64,000 bases of DNA from Pseudorhodoplanes sinuspersici (GTDB taxonomy: Bacteria; Pseudomonadota; Alphaproteobacteria; Rhizobiales; Xanthobacteraceae): assembly GCF_002119765.1 (NCBI RefSeq), contig NZ_CP021112.1:1048501-1112500 (forward strand), read 5' to 3'. Below the pieces are notes generated by a model, which saw only the letters and a program-made list of their open reading frames with translations, had not been told where the DNA came from and searched no databases. Below, one piece after another: positions 53,320-62,691 of this stretch; position 1 is the stretch's first letter, and every line of letters begins with the position of its first letter. The translations under genes were made by a program, and so were the position numbers.

Positions 53320-53961
53320 ATGCGTCGGGGATCAAGCAACAATCACCGCATTATGCGGATCGCACCGTTTGCAGCCATTGCACTGTTGGCGGCCGGATGC
53401 TCGTCGTCAGGGGTTAGCAACGAAGCTTCGCTGAGCCAGGCGATGGCGGGCACTGCTCCCGCAGCCAATCCCGACACAACCGGTTCGACCGGCAATCTCG
53501 AACGCTGCCCGAATGTCGAATTGCGACAGGGCGCGGGCACCTACGCCATCAACACGCCATCACGCGACCCGTCGGCGATGCAATTGCGCTATCAGATCTC
53601 GATCGGGCAGACCGCACGCGAATGCAAGAATGTCGGCGGCAATCTCGTCATGCGCGTCGGCCTGCAGGGCCGTGTCGTGCTTGGCCCGGCTGGCGGCCCC
53701 GGCAATCTCGACATTCCGATCCGCTATGCCGTGGTCGAAGAAGGCATGCAGCCGAAGACCATTTTCACCAAGATGGAGCGTGTTCCGGTGTCGATCGGCG
53801 AAGGCCAGCCGCATGTGGCGTTCACGCATATCGAGGAGGAGATTTCGGTGCCGATGCCCGCGGGTGCGGCATTTGACAATTACATCATCTATGTCGGCTT
53901 TGATCCGATCGGCGCCTCGCAGGAGAAGAAACCTGCGCCCAGGCGCGCGCGTCAAAGCTGA
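53320..53961 (+). CDS. putative lipoprotein of unknown function
   Basis: A 213-aa protein whose signal peptide ends in a lipobox, ALLAAGC, so it should be lipid-anchored. The mature part starts with a Ser/Ala/Thr-rich linker, then ERCPNVELRQGAGTYAI, LRYQISIGQTARECKNVGGNLVMRVGLQGRVVLGPAGGPGNLDIPIRYAVVEEGMQPKTIFTKMERVPVSI and ends in a basic ARRARQS-like tail. Two cysteines in the mature part could pair. A second start (MRIAPFAAI) eleven codons on would shorten it. It faces the ATP synthase F0 genes across a terminator. Confidence 0.75.
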   Translation: MRRGSSNNHRIMRIAPFAAIALLAAGCSSSGVSNEASLSQAMAGTAPAANPDTTGSTGNLERCPNVELRQGAGTYAINTPSRDPSAMQLRYQISIGQTARECKNVGGNLVMRVGLQGRVVLGPAGGPGNLDIPIRYAVVEEGMQPKTIFTKMERVPVSIGEGQPHVAFTHIEEEISVPMPAGAAFDNYIIYVGFDPIGASQEKKPAPRRARQS

Positions 53962-53981
53962 CGCAGGCTCTTTCTCCTTAA

Positions 53982-54018
53982 AACAAAAACGGCGGCTCAG
54001 AGCATGAGCCGCCGTTTT
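53982..54018. terminator. bidirectional terminator, lipoprotein and atpF
   Basis: CAAAAACGGCGGCTCA (53982-53997), a five-base loop, and TGAGCCGCCGTTTTTG (54003-54018): a perfect 16-bp inverted repeat with T-runs on both strands, between the convergent lipoprotein and ATP synthase b subunit genes. Confidence 0.93.
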
Positions 54019-54042
54019 TGTTTCGGGTCATGACGCAGAAGC

Positions 54043-54525
54043 CTAATTCAGCTTCTTCTTGACGTCGTCAATGCCGCGCGAGATCAGGTCGGCTGCAATC
54101 GAACCCTTGGCGGTATGCGCCAGCACCTTTTCGGCGGCACCGACCGCAACTTCAGCAGCGACACTGCGCACTTCGGCCAGAGCCTGAGCTTCGGCCTGCG
54201 CGATCTTGGCCTCCGCCATTTGCGTGCGGCGGGTGACAAAATCCTCGAGCTTGGCATGCGCCTCGGCGGCAAGACGCTCGGCATCGGCCTTGGCACTCTC
54301 GATGATGTCGGCCGCTTCCTTCTCGGCATTGGCCGTCTTCTGCTTGTATTCGGCCAGCAGCGCCACGGCTTCCGCCTTCAGACGCGCGGCCTCTTCAAGC
54401 TCCGATTGAATGCGCGAACTGCGCTTGTCGAGCGTGCTCGCGATCGTCTTGTGGACGCCCAAATAGAGCAATCCAGCCAGAAAGATCACCAGCGCTACGG
54501 CAACCCAGAATTCTGCTTCGAACAT
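54043..54525 (-). CDS. atpF: ATP synthase F0 subunit b (AtpF)
   Basis: A 160-aa stator subunit: one N-terminal membrane helix (FWVAVALVIFLAGLLYLGV) followed by a long coiled coil (LDKRSSRIQSELEEAARLKAEAVALLAEYKQKTANAEKEAADII). It forms a heterodimer with the b' protein encoded just upstream on the same strand (11 bp apart). It is the last gene of the atpI-B-E-F'-F operon; the F1 genes are elsewhere, as usual in alphaproteobacteria. Confidence 0.95.
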   Translation of the reverse strand: MFEAEFWVAVALVIFLAGLLYLGVHKTIASTLDKRSSRIQSELEEAARLKAEAVALLAEYKQKTANAEKEAADIIESAKADAERLAAEAHAKLEDFVTRRTQMAEAKIAQAEAQALAEVRSVAAEVAVGAAEKVLAHTAKGSIAADLISRGIDDVKKKLN

Positions 54526-54536
54526 GGTCTGGATCC

Positions 54537-55082
54537 TTAGCGCTTCATCGACTGGTCGACAGCGTCGGAGACCGAAGCTTGGTCCGGCTTGTTACCGATC
54601 AGGCGCTCGACGATCGCCGAAGCCGTATCGGTGGCAATACCACGAACATTCGACATGGCCGCGGTCTTGGTCTGCTCGATGGTCTTTTCCGCATCCTGCA
54701 GACGCTCATGCAGTTTGCCTTCGAGCGTCTTGCGGCGCACGTCCGCTTCGGCCGTCAGCTTGTCACGCGTCTGACCGGCAATCGACTGTGCGTTGGTCCG
54801 CGCATCGGCCAGCTTCTTTTCATAATCGGCGATGGCCGCGTCGGTCTCGTCCTTCAGCTTCTGTGCCGCCGCGAGATCGTCGGCAATCTTGCCGGCTCGC
54901 GCCTCGACGATGGCGCCGACGCGCGGCAAAGCCACACGCGACATCAAAACGTAGAGCAGAACGAAGGCGATCGCGAACCAGATCAGCTGGGACGCGAAGG
55001 TTTCCGAATTGAATGGCGGGAACGGCGCTTTCGCTCCGTCATGAGCACCGCCATGGGCTTCGGTAGTCGCTTTGGTGGCCAT
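54537..55082 (-). CDS. atpG: ATP synthase F0 subunit b' (AtpF')
   Basis: A 181-aa b' subunit. After a Gly/Ala/His-rich lead (TTEAHGGAHDGAKAPFPPFNSETFASQLIWF) comes one helix (AIAFVLLYVLMSRVALPRVGAIVEARAGKI) and a coiled coil. The ATG at 55082 is preceded by GGAGAGAG. The b' form is found in photosynthetic and alphaproteobacterial ATP synthases, where b and b' together make the peripheral stalk. Confidence 0.92.
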   Translation of the reverse strand: MATKATTEAHGGAHDGAKAPFPPFNSETFASQLIWFAIAFVLLYVLMSRVALPRVGAIVEARAGKIADDLAAAQKLKDETDAAIADYEKKLADARTNAQSIAGQTRDKLTAEADVRRKTLEGKLHERLQDAEKTIEQTKTAAMSNVRGIATDTASAIVERLIGNKPDQASVSDAVDQSMKR

Positions 55083-55138
55083 CGGGACTCTCTCCACCTG
55101 CGCGCGCGAACCGCGCGCAGGTCCTCACTCCTTGAGGA

Positions 55139-55366
55139 TTAGACGGCGAACAGCAGCAGCAGCGCGATCAGCAGCGAGAAGATGCCGAGCGCTTCGGTCA
55201 CCGCAAAGCCGAAGATCAGGTTGCCGAACTGGCCCTGGGCAGCCGACGGGTTACGCAGCGCCGAACCGAGGAAGTTGGCGAAGATGTTACCCACGCCGAC
55301 GCCGGCGAGGCCCATGCCGAGGCAAGCGATGCCGGCACCGATGTACTTTGCTGCAACAGGATCCAT
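55139..55366 (-). CDS. atpE: ATP synthase F0 subunit c (AtpE)
   Basis: A 75-aa proteolipid with two helices, the rotor ring subunit. The proton-carrying carboxylate is Glu58 in [22 protein letters not shown], and the first helix carries the GxGxG packing motif ([13 protein letters not shown]). The polar loop is RNPSAAQGQ. The ion is expected to be H+, since the extra polar residues of Na+-binding c rings are not seen. Confidence 0.97.
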   Translation of the reverse strand: MDPVAAKYIGAGIACLGMGLAGVGVGNIFANFLGSALRNPSAAQGQFGNLIFGFAVTEALGIFSLLIALLLLFAV

Positions 55367-55411
55367 TGATTGCTCCTTTGGGATCGATCTGATGAGAGGG
55401 TTGCCCGGGCG

Positions 55412-56161
55412 TCAGTGGCCCGGGTGAATAGCGTCGTTGAGATAGATGCAGGTCAGGATCGTGAACACATAGGCCTGCAGGAAGGCGACCAGGAATTCGA
55501 GAGCGGTCAGCGCCACGGTCATGCCGAGCGGCAGGACCGCGCCGAGCCAGCCGAGGAACCCGAGGCCGCCGAGCATCGTCACGAAGCCTGCGAACACCTT
55601 CAGCGTGATGTGGCCGGCAAAGACGTTGGCGAACAGACGCACGCTATGAGAGATCGGCCGCGACAGGAACGAGATCACCTCGATCAGCACGATCAGCGGC
55701 ATGATGTAGATCGGCACGCCACTCGGAACGAACAGCTTCAGGAATTTCACACCGTTCTTGTAGAAACCATAGATCAGCACCGTCAGGAACACGATCATCG
55801 CCAGCGCGGCGGTGATGATGAGATGGCTGGTCACCGTGAAGGTGCCCGGGATCATCCCGATCATGTTCGCAAACAGAATGAAGGTGAACAGCGTGAAGAC
55901 GAGGGGGAAGAACTTCATCCCCTCCTTGCCGGCCGAACTTCGCAACGTGTCCGCGACAAATTCGTAGGTGATTTCCGCGATCGACTGCATCCGGCCCGGA
56001 ATGACGGCCCGGCTGGCGGTGGCGCCCAGCATCAGCAGAGAGACGCCGGCGACTGCGAGAAACATGTACAGCGCAGAATTGGTGAAGGCGATTTCGTGTC
56101 CGCCAATATGACCGAGCGTAACGATCTTCTGGATTTCGAACTGGTGGATCGGATCGGCCAT
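55412..56161 (-). CDS. atpB: ATP synthase F0 subunit a (AtpB)
   Basis: A 249-aa membrane subunit with five or six helices that provides the proton half-channels. The essential arginine is in the conserved helix [21 protein letters not shown], and the C-terminal helix [34 protein letters not shown] holds the Gln/His side of the channel. It follows atpI by 39 bp and precedes atpE. Confidence 0.96.
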   Translation of the reverse strand: MADPIHQFEIQKIVTLGHIGGHEIAFTNSALYMFLAVAGVSLLMLGATASRAVIPGRMQSIAEITYEFVADTLRSSAGKEGMKFFPLVFTLFTFILFANMIGMIPGTFTVTSHLIITAALAMIVFLTVLIYGFYKNGVKFLKLFVPSGVPIYIMPLIVLIEVISFLSRPISHSVRLFANVFAGHITLKVFAGFVTMLGGLGFLGWLGAVLPLGMTVALTALEFLVAFLQAYVFTILTCIYLNDAIHPGH

Positions 56162-56200
56162 GGCCGCGTCTTGGTCCTTCGGTCGCCGCGCGAATGCGGA

Positions 56201-56578
56201 TCAGGTTTTGTCAGCGCCGCCACCGGGAAGTTTGCTTGGCGCAAGAACCCCGGCCGCACGCATCACGTTCAACACCCCGGCCACGAAGCCGAGCAGCACA
56301 AATACGATCATCCCCCACGGCGAGAGTCCCAGCAGGCGATCCAGCAACCAGCCGATAACCGCCCCCACGAGCACGCCCGCCACAAGTTCGGCGGAGAGCC
56401 GGAAACCGCGCGCCATTGCTGACGGATCGGAACCCGATTGCGGGGATTCGCGCACCTCCGGTTTGCGTCGCTCGACTTGATCGAGCTTCGCACCGAGGCT
56501 CTTCAGCCTCGCGGAGAAGGCAGCTTCCGAAGAGGCTGGATTTTTCGAACCGTCTTTGTCGCGTGCGCCGTCAGCCAT
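56201..56578 (-). CDS. atpI: ATP synthase protein I (AtpI)
   Basis: A 125-aa small membrane protein heading the F0 operon: a charged N-terminal half (KSLGAKLDQVERRKPEVRES) then two helices in the AtpI motif (FRLSAELVAGVLVGAVIGWLLDRLLGLSPWGMIVFVLLGFVAGVLNVMRAAG). AtpI helps assemble the c ring and may carry Mg2+. ATG 56578 (MADGARDK) is selected; a longer frame upstream reads unlike AtpI. Confidence 0.9.
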   Translation of the reverse strand: MADGARDKDGSKNPASSEAAFSARLKSLGAKLDQVERRKPEVRESPQSGSDPSAMARGFRLSAELVAGVLVGAVIGWLLDRLLGLSPWGMIVFVLLGFVAGVLNVMRAAGVLAPSKLPGGGADKT

Positions 56579-56819
56579 GCTTTCGACACTCGCCTCAGGA
56601 AACGTCCCGAAGGCCCTCGTACCCCTCAAAGCCGGGCGGACCATACTTATGCGGTTTTCGCAAGTCAAGAAACGCTGTGCGCCGCGCAATGCTGGAATAA
56701 CAACGTAGTTTCAATTACTTGGCCAGCAGCGACAACGCGTCATCCGGATCGCCACGCGACTTTCGGTGCAGGTTCGGTGAATGCTACAATCCGATCGTAG
56801 GTCAAAGGGGATTTTGCCC

Positions 56820-57266
56820 ATGTTTCGCACCCTCGTTATCGCCCCGTTTCTGCTGCTCGCAGCCCCGGCTGCGGCCCAGAACGCACCCGATACGGACAAT
56901 GGCCGCTATACGCTGAACCGGACGGATGACGGCTATCTGCGGCTCGACCAGCAGACGGGTCATGTGTCGGTCTGCACCCGCCGCGAACTTGGCTGGGCCT
57001 GCCACCCGGTTCCGGACGAGCGCAGCGCGCTGGAAGAAGAGATCGCCCGGCTGCAGAAGGCGAATGCCGCTCTCAAGAAAGACATGCTGGCGCGCGGCGT
57101 CACCCCGCCCGGCACCCCGCAGGCGAAAGCGCAGACACCGCCGCAGGACGGCAAGTCGCCGACAGACGCGGAGATCGACCGCGCCATAGCAACCGCCGAG
57201 CGGATCTGGCGGCGCCTGGTCGAAATGATCGCGCGGCTGCAGCGGGACATCTTCACCCAGATCTGA
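56820..57266 (+). CDS. exported coiled-coil hypothetical protein
   Basis: A 148-aa protein with a signal peptide (about 1-20, LVIAPFLLLAAPAAAQ), a small domain with RYTLNRTDDGYLRLDQQTGHVSVCTRRELGWACHPVPDER (two cysteines), a coiled coil (ALEEEIARLQKANAALKKDMLARG), a Pro/Gln linker and a final helix (AEIDRAIATAERIWRRLVEMIARL). AAGGGG precedes the ATG. Similar proteins occur in Rhizobiales with no known role. It is followed 8 bp later by yjbQ. Confidence 0.8.
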   Translation: MFRTLVIAPFLLLAAPAAAQNAPDTDNGRYTLNRTDDGYLRLDQQTGHVSVCTRRELGWACHPVPDERSALEEEIARLQKANAALKKDMLARGVTPPGTPQAKAQTPPQDGKSPTDAEIDRAIATAERIWRRLVEMIARLQRDIFTQI

Positions 57267-57274
57267 GTGGCATC

Positions 57275-57733
57275 GTGGGCTTGTCCACCATCACCACGGT
57301 GACCGCCAATGTCATCGCCACCGCCGAATTGACGATCGACACGCCCGGCGAAGGCTTCATCGATATCACCGCCGAGGTGCGCCATTTCGCTGACAAGGCC
57401 ACCGCACGGGACGGCACGGTCTCGCTGTTCTTGCGCCACACGTCGGCGTCGCTGACGATCCAGGAAAATGCCGATCCCGATGTCCTGCGCGATCTGACCA
57501 CGGCGCTGCGTCACCTTGCCCCACGCGATTTCGGCTGGATTCACGATACCGAAGGCCCCGATGACATGCCCGCCCATGTGCGGACGATGCTGACGGGTGT
57601 GTCCCTGCAAATCCCGATTGTGGGCGGACATCTTGCACTTGGCACCTGGCAGGGCATCTATCTGATCGAGCATCGCGCTCGTCCGCACCGGCGCCAGATC
57701 ATTCTGCAATTCGCCGGCAGCCAGCGCGGTTAG
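57275..57733 (+). CDS. yjbQ: YjbQ / UPF0047 family protein
   Basis: A 152-aa homohexamer-type protein: GFIDITAEVRHFADKATARDGTVSLFLRHTSASLTIQENADPDV contains the conserved HTSASL and ENADP motifs, and APHVRTMLTGVSLQIPIVGGHLALGTWQGIYLIEHR-like sequence ends it. E. coli YjbQ has weak thiamine-phosphate synthase activity; the physiological role is unclear. The start is GTG 57275, since no ATG fits. It is 8 bp from the upstream gene. Confidence 0.92.
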   Translation: MGLSTITTVTANVIATAELTIDTPGEGFIDITAEVRHFADKATARDGTVSLFLRHTSASLTIQENADPDVLRDLTTALRHLAPRDFGWIHDTEGPDDMPAHVRTMLTGVSLQIPIVGGHLALGTWQGIYLIEHRARPHRRQIILQFAGSQRG

Positions 57734-57788
57734 AGCGTTTTCGAGCGAAGTGGGTACCGGTTCGCGTGAAGAAAACGCGTCAAAACAA
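57732..57788. repeat. dispersed repeat (AGAGCGTTTTCGAGCGAAG family)
   Basis: It matches 20594-20648 almost without change (starting with AGAGCGTTTTCGAGCGAAG) and begins within the yjbQ stop codon, so it forms the 3' tail of that transcript. Its partly inverted ends (GCGTTTTC and GAAAACGC) give a hairpin. Confidence 0.85.
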
Positions 57789-57937
57789 AAGCTGGAGGCC
57801 CCGGCTTTGATCCCATCAAAGCCGAAGGGCTCCAGGATACATCTTGAGGTTGGCGGCAGGCTTTCTCTCGACTTAGGCAAAAATGTTGTAAAGTCGTCAC
57901 ATGTGGCGCCGTGGATTGATCAAGGAATGACGCCGAA

Positions 57938-58603
57938 GTGACAGAAACGACATATCGCCTGGTGATCGCCGACGATCACCCGCTGTTCCGCGGGGCACTC
58001 CGCGAATCCGTCGGCGGATTGTTTGGCCGGGTCGAAATTTCCGAAGCCGGCTCGTTCGACGACGTGTCCAAGCTTCTCGAAGCCGGCAGCGATGTCGACC
58101 TGATCCTGCTCGACCTCACCATGCCCGGCGTGCGGGGCTTTTCCGGCCTGATGTATCTGCGCGCCCAATATCCCGGTGTGCCGGTCGTCGTGGTGTCGGG
58201 AAACGACGACCCGACCGTCATCCGCCGCTGCATGGATTTCGGCGCCTCCGGCTTCATTCCGAAAACGTTGGATATCGAAGAGATGCGGGCCGCGATCGGT
58301 GCCGTCCTGAAAGGCGGCGTCTGGACGCCTCCGGATATCGATCTCGAGGCCGGAACGGATGTGGAAACCGCGGCCCTGCTTGCCCGGCTGGCGACGCTGA
58401 CGCCGCAACAGGTGCGCGTCTTGATGATGCTGTCGGAGGGTCTGCTCAACAAGCAGATCGCCTACGAGCTGTCTGTGTCGGAAGCCACCGTGAAGGCGCA
58501 TGTCTCGGCGATCCTGCAGAAGCTCGGCGTCGAAAGCCGTACCCAGGCGGTGATTGCGGCCTCGAAGATCGAAGTCGGCCAGTGGCCGGCGCTGGAGCAA
58601 TGA
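57938..58603 (+). CDS. NarL/LuxR-type response regulator, CrbR/ErdR-like
   Basis: A 221-aa response regulator. The receiver spans about 1-125 with acidic pair Asp12/Asp13, phospho-acceptor Asp59 (LILLDLTMPG) and Lys in FIPKTL; the LuxR HTH is at about 150-205 (LTPQQVRVLMMLSEGLLNKQIAYELSVSEATVKAHVSAILQKLGV). It has the form of ErdR/CrbR, partner of transporter-type histidine kinases in acetate and ethanol control. The start is GTG 57938, with AAGGA 11 bases upstream. Its stop TGA abuts the stop of the convergent kinase gene (TGATCA). Confidence 0.88.
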   Translation: MTETTYRLVIADDHPLFRGALRESVGGLFGRVEISEAGSFDDVSKLLEAGSDVDLILLDLTMPGVRGFSGLMYLRAQYPGVPVVVVSGNDDPTVIRRCMDFGASGFIPKTLDIEEMRAAIGAVLKGGVWTPPDIDLEAGTDVETAALLARLATLTPQQVRVLMMLSEGLLNKQIAYELSVSEATVKAHVSAILQKLGVESRTQAVIAASKIEVGQWPALEQ

Positions 58604-61600
58604 TCACTCTGCCGCAATCGTCTGCATGCGCCACTGCGCCAGCAAGGCACGGAGCGCAGCCGGCTTCACGGGCTTATTGAGGATCGGCACATCGTGACGA
58701 CGCGCCTCGTCTCGCACGCGCGGCGTACGGTCGGCGGTGATCAGGATCGACGGCATGGTACGGCCGAAACGCTCCCGCAACCGCACGATCACATCGATCC
58801 CGTTGCCATCGTCGAGATGATAATCGACCAGAAGGCCGCTGAGCACCGAATCCGATGTTTCGATGACCGCTATCGCCGCTGACAGGTTCGGCGCTTTCAT
58901 CACCTGACAACCCCAGCCGCTCAGCAATGCTTCCATGCCGTCGAGGATCTGGGGATCGTTATCGATACACAGCACCGCCATGCCGCCAAGCTGCGCAGGA
59001 ATCGCGCGCACCGGGCGCTGCAGCACCGACGCACGCACCGCGGCCGCAACCGGCACCTCGACCGAGAACATCGAGCCGCGCCCGGGCCGCGACTTCAACT
59101 CCACGGAGTGATTCAACACGCGGCCGATCCGTTCGACGATCGACAAGCCGAGCCCAAGGCCGCGCGCAACCTTCGCACCATCCTGCAACCGGTGAAATTC
59201 ACGGAAGATCGCACGCGTCTGCGATGGCGGAATACCGAGCCCGCTGTCATGCACTTCGATCCGCAGCGCGCCATGGGTGCGACGGCAACCAACAAGAACC
59301 CGCCCCCGCGGCGTATACTTGATCGCGTTCGAAATCAGGTTTTGCAGGAGCCGCCGCAGCAACCGCCGGTCCGACCGCACGGTTGCGCTGGACAGGACGA
59401 AGGTCAGATCGAGCCCTTTCTCACGCGCCAGCGGGGCGAATTCGACCTCAAGCTGGCGCATCATCTCGTCGAGGCGGAAGGACCCGACCTCCGGCTTCAT
59501 CGCGCCGGTATCGAGGCGCGAGATATCCAGCAGCGCACCAAGAATTTCCTCGACCGCATCGAGCGATGCATCGATATTGCCGACCAGCCGGCCGTCCTCG
59601 CCGCTGCCCTGCCGTTCGACCAGCGACGTCACGTAAAGGCGTGCGGCATTCAGTGGCTGCAGAATGTCGTGGCTCGCAGCAGCAAGGAAGCGCGTCTTGG
59701 AGATGTTGGCCTCTTCCGCATCGGCCTTGGCGCGCACGAGTTCGCCATTCAGCAAGGTCAGTTCTGTTGTGCGTTCTGCAACGCGCCGCTCCAGCGCTTC
59801 GGCGGCTTCGAAGCTCGGCGTGACGTCGGTAAAGGTCGTGACGATGCCACCACCAGGCATGTGGTTCGTACGCACATCAAGCACGAGACCGCGTTCGCTG
59901 AAGCGTTCGATGAACGGTTCTGCCGCGACGTAGCGAGCCATGCGCTCGGCCACGAGTTCGTCGATATCGCCCCGACCGAACACACCCCGCTCCGCATGCA
60001 GACGGAGAATCTCCTCGAGGCGTGTACCAATGCCGATCATGTCACGCGGCAGATCGAGCACTTCGCCGAACTGCCGGTTCCAGCACACGAGCTGGAACTC
60101 CTTGTCGAACACTGCAATGCCTTCGCTCACATGCTCGAGCGCGGTCTGCAGGATTTCGCGATTGTAATGGATCGCCGCATTGGCATCGTCGAGCAGCTTC
60201 AATGCTGCGCGAGTGGAGACGGTGCGCTTGCGCAGCAGCAATGACAAGACGAGGCGCGATGACGCTGCACCGATCGCCGATGCCAGCAGATGCTCGGCAT
60301 GCTGTAACAACTGGAAGTCGGCGGGGCTTCCCGGCGTCGTATCGATACGCTTGGCCGCAGCGAAACTCTCGAACGACGAGCGGGTACGCTCCTCACCGAT
60401 ATAGCGCGAGACCGTCGCCGTCAGTTCATCCACGGTAACGGCCGATCGCCACAAACGGAAACTCGGCGCGGGCGCTGAATCGGGAACGAACACATCGGCC
60501 TGAACGCGTTCGATCGCCTCCGGTGCTCGGCTGAGCGAAAAGCCGACATAGGCGATGATGTTGAGCGCCAGACTCCAGAACACGCCATGCGCGAGTTGCG
60601 GCAGATCGAGCCCGAACAAGGCCTGTGGCCGCAGGAACCACAAGCCGAACGGCCCATCGGTCAGTACCGACGGACTGACCAGGCCGCTGCCGGCTGCGCT
60701 CGGAATGAGCAAAGTATAAGCCCAGGCCAGAATACCGACGGTCAAGCCGGCGATCGCACCGCGCGCGGTCCCCTGCCGCCAGAACAACCCGCCGAAAAAA
60801 GCCGGCGCAAGTTGCGCCGCCGCAGCAAATGAGAGCAGGCCGATGGCCGCAAGCTGTGCGTCGCCGACCGAGTGATAATAAAGATAAGCCAGCAGCAGAA
60901 TGGCAAAGATGGCGATACGCCGGATGCGCAGCAACAAGGCGCCGACGTCGGCCTGTCCGGTCACCAGCGCAGACCGCCGCTTGAGGAAGATCGGCACCAC
61001 AAGGTCATTCGACACCATGATCGCCAGCGCCACCGATTCCACGATCACCATCGCGGTGGCCGCCGACAATCCGCCGATAAAGGCGGCAATGGTGAAGAAC
61101 GAAGCGTTCACCGACAGCGGCAAGGCGAGCACGAACATGTCGCTGTCGGCGCCGCTCGACGGAAAGGTGAGCAGACCTGCCAGCGCGATCGGTATGACGA
61201 ACAGATTGATCAGCACAAGATAAAGCGGAAACAGCCACGCCGCCCGCTTCACCTCGGCTTCGGAATGGTTCTCCACCACGGTGACGTGGAATTGCCGCGG
61301 CAGCAAAATGATCGCGACGAACGACAGCAGCGTCATCGCAATGACCGTGGAGAAGGTGGGCGGCGTCGTCAGCACCGCTGCCGTGTCCGGCCGGCTCAAG
61401 GCGCGCGAGAACAGATCGGCCGGGCCATCGAACATCACATACGTGACGAACAAGCCGACCGCGAGAAAGGCCGCCAGTTTCACGATCGACTCGGTCGCGA
61501 TGGCCAGCATCAGGCCATCCTGATGCTCCGTCGCATCGATATGACGCGTCCCGAACAGGATCGCGAAAGCCGCCATCGCCAGCGCCACCAGCAGTGCGGT

Positions 61601-62086
61601 ATCGCCAACGGCGTTTGGTGTGAAACCCGGCGCGACATGCAAGAACACCGTGCCGAACATCGACGACACGGCTTTCAATTGCAGCGCGATGTAGGGAATG
61701 GTGCCGATGATGGCGATCAGGGCCACCAAAGCCGCCACAGATTGCCGCTTGCCATAACGCGCGGCGATGAAGTCGGCGATCGAGGTGATGTTCTGGCTCT
61801 TGGCCAGCCGCACGATGCGCAGCACCAGCGGCGTGAACAAACCGATCATCAGGATCGGTCCGATATAGATGGTCAGGAAGTCGAAGCCCGCTTTCGACGC
61901 AAGTCCGACCGACCCGAAGAAGGTCCAGGACGTGCAATAGATCGCAAGGCAGAGCGGATAGATCAGCAGGCGCGAGCGGTCTCGACGCGCAAGACGCCAG
62001 CGGCGGTCGCCGTAGCTCGCCACGACGAACAGAAATCCGATATAGGCCAGCGCGATCGCAACAACGATCCAGGCCTCAAGAATCAT
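58604..62086 (-). CDS. SSS-transporter hybrid histidine kinase, CrbS/MxtR-like
   Basis: A 1160-aa hybrid sensor. About residues 1-510 form a 13-helix sodium:solute symporter-like domain ([53 protein letters not shown]). A PAS domain follows ([25 protein letters not shown]), then a HisKA helix with His at about 806 ([16 protein letters not shown]), HATPase ([21 protein letters not shown]...[12 protein letters not shown]) and a C-terminal receiver with Asp near 1090 ([13 protein letters not shown]). This layout matches CrbS/MxtR, which senses acetate-linked state in gammaproteobacteria. The nearby convergent NarL-type regulator is its likely output. Confidence 0.9.
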   Translation of the reverse strand: MILEAWIVVAIALAYIGFLFVVASYGDRRWRLARRDRSRLLIYPLCLAIYCTSWTFFGSVGLASKAGFDFLTIYIGPILMIGLFTPLVLRIVRLAKSQNITSIADFIAARYGKRQSVAALVALIAIIGTIPYIALQLKAVSSMFGTVFLHVAPGFTPNAVGDTALLVALAMAAFAILFGTRHIDATEHQDGLMLAIATESIVKLAAFLAVGLFVTYVMFDGPADLFSRALSRPDTAAVLTTPPTFSTVIAMTLLSFVAIILLPRQFHVTVVENHSEAEVKRAAWLFPLYLVLINLFVIPIALAGLLTFPSSGADSDMFVLALPLSVNASFFTIAAFIGGLSAATAMVIVESVALAIMVSNDLVVPIFLKRRSALVTGQADVGALLLRIRRIAIFAILLLAYLYYHSVGDAQLAAIGLLSFAAAAQLAPAFFGGLFWRQGTARGAIAGLTVGILAWAYTLLIPSAAGSGLVSPSVLTDGPFGLWFLRPQALFGLDLPQLAHGVFWSLALNIIAYVGFSLSRAPEAIERVQADVFVPDSAPAPSFRLWRSAVTVDELTATVSRYIGEERTRSSFESFAAAKRIDTTPGSPADFQLLQHAEHLLASAIGAASSRLVLSLLLRKRTVSTRAALKLLDDANAAIHYNREILQTALEHVSEGIAVFDKEFQLVCWNRQFGEVLDLPRDMIGIGTRLEEILRLHAERGVFGRGDIDELVAERMARYVAAEPFIERFSERGLVLDVRTNHMPGGGIVTTFTDVTPSFEAAEALERRVAERTTELTLLNGELVRAKADAEEANISKTRFLAAASHDILQPLNAARLYVTSLVERQGSGEDGRLVGNIDASLDAVEEILGALLDISRLDTGAMKPEVGSFRLDEMMRQLEVEFAPLAREKGLDLTFVLSSATVRSDRRLLRRLLQNLISNAIKYTPRGRVLVGCRRTHGALRIEVHDSGLGIPPSQTRAIFREFHRLQDGAKVARGLGLGLSIVERIGRVLNHSVELKSRPGRGSMFSVEVPVAAAVRASVLQRPVRAIPAQLGGMAVLCIDNDPQILDGMEALLSGWGCQVMKAPNLSAAIAVIETSDSVLSGLLVDYHLDDGNGIDVIVRLRERFGRTMPSILITADRTPRVRDEARRHDVPILNKPVKPAALRALLAQWRMQTIAAE

Positions 62087-62240
62087 GGCCAGCGTCCTTT
62101 CCCGACGGGCCGACCAACCATCGCATAAAACATCACAAATTGCGGTTCATGGCTACCGTTCGACCAAACCATGGGCCTTTCGTGAACTCCGGCAGGACCG
62201 TATCGTTAACATCATCGGGCCCCCGCCACAGGAGAAATTG

Positions 62241-62666
62241 ATGGCCATATTGAAGGAGTTCCAGGAATTTGCGGTCAAGGGCAATGTGGTTGATCTCGCC
62301 ATCGGCGTGATCATCGGCGCCGCCTTCGGCCGTATTGTCGAGTCGCTGGTCGGCGACATGATCATGCCGATTTTCGGCGCCCTCGGCGGACTGGATTTCT
62401 CCAATTACTTCATCGGGCTCTCGAAAGAGGTGACGGCCACAAACCTGGCCGATGCCAAGAAGCAGGGGGCGGTGCTGGCCTGGGGCCACTTCCTGACCGT
62501 CGCCATCAACTTCCTGATCATTGCCGGCGCCCTGTTTTTCGTGGTCAAGGGCATCAACATCCTGCGCCGCCGGGTGGCCGCCGAACAACCGGCAAAGGCG
62601 AGCGAGCCGCCGCGGCAGGAGAAGCTGCTGGAAGAAATCCGGGACCTGATGGCGAAGAAAAGCTAG
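62241..62666 (+). CDS. mscL: large-conductance mechanosensitive channel MscL
   Basis: A 141-aa channel with two helices that opens under membrane tension to release solutes on osmotic downshock. The N-terminal helix [37 protein letters not shown] is the gating core; the second helix is [25 protein letters not shown], then a charged tail ([13 protein letters not shown]). AGGAG at 62230-62234 decides the ATG at 62241 against longer frames. Confidence 0.97.
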   Translation: MAILKEFQEFAVKGNVVDLAIGVIIGAAFGRIVESLVGDMIMPIFGALGGLDFSNYFIGLSKEVTATNLADAKKQGAVLAWGHFLTVAINFLIIAGALFFVVKGINILRRRVAAEQPAKASEPPRQEKLLEEIRDLMAKKS

Positions 62667-62691
62667 GCATCGGACAATCCAGAACGCGCCA

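Noticed and set aside
60872-62128. 418-codon plus-strand frame opposite the hybrid kinase
   Set aside because: It is composed of Arg, His, Gln and Asp as expected from the complement of hydrophobic codons. It has no family motif and lies fully over the transporter domain of the kinase.
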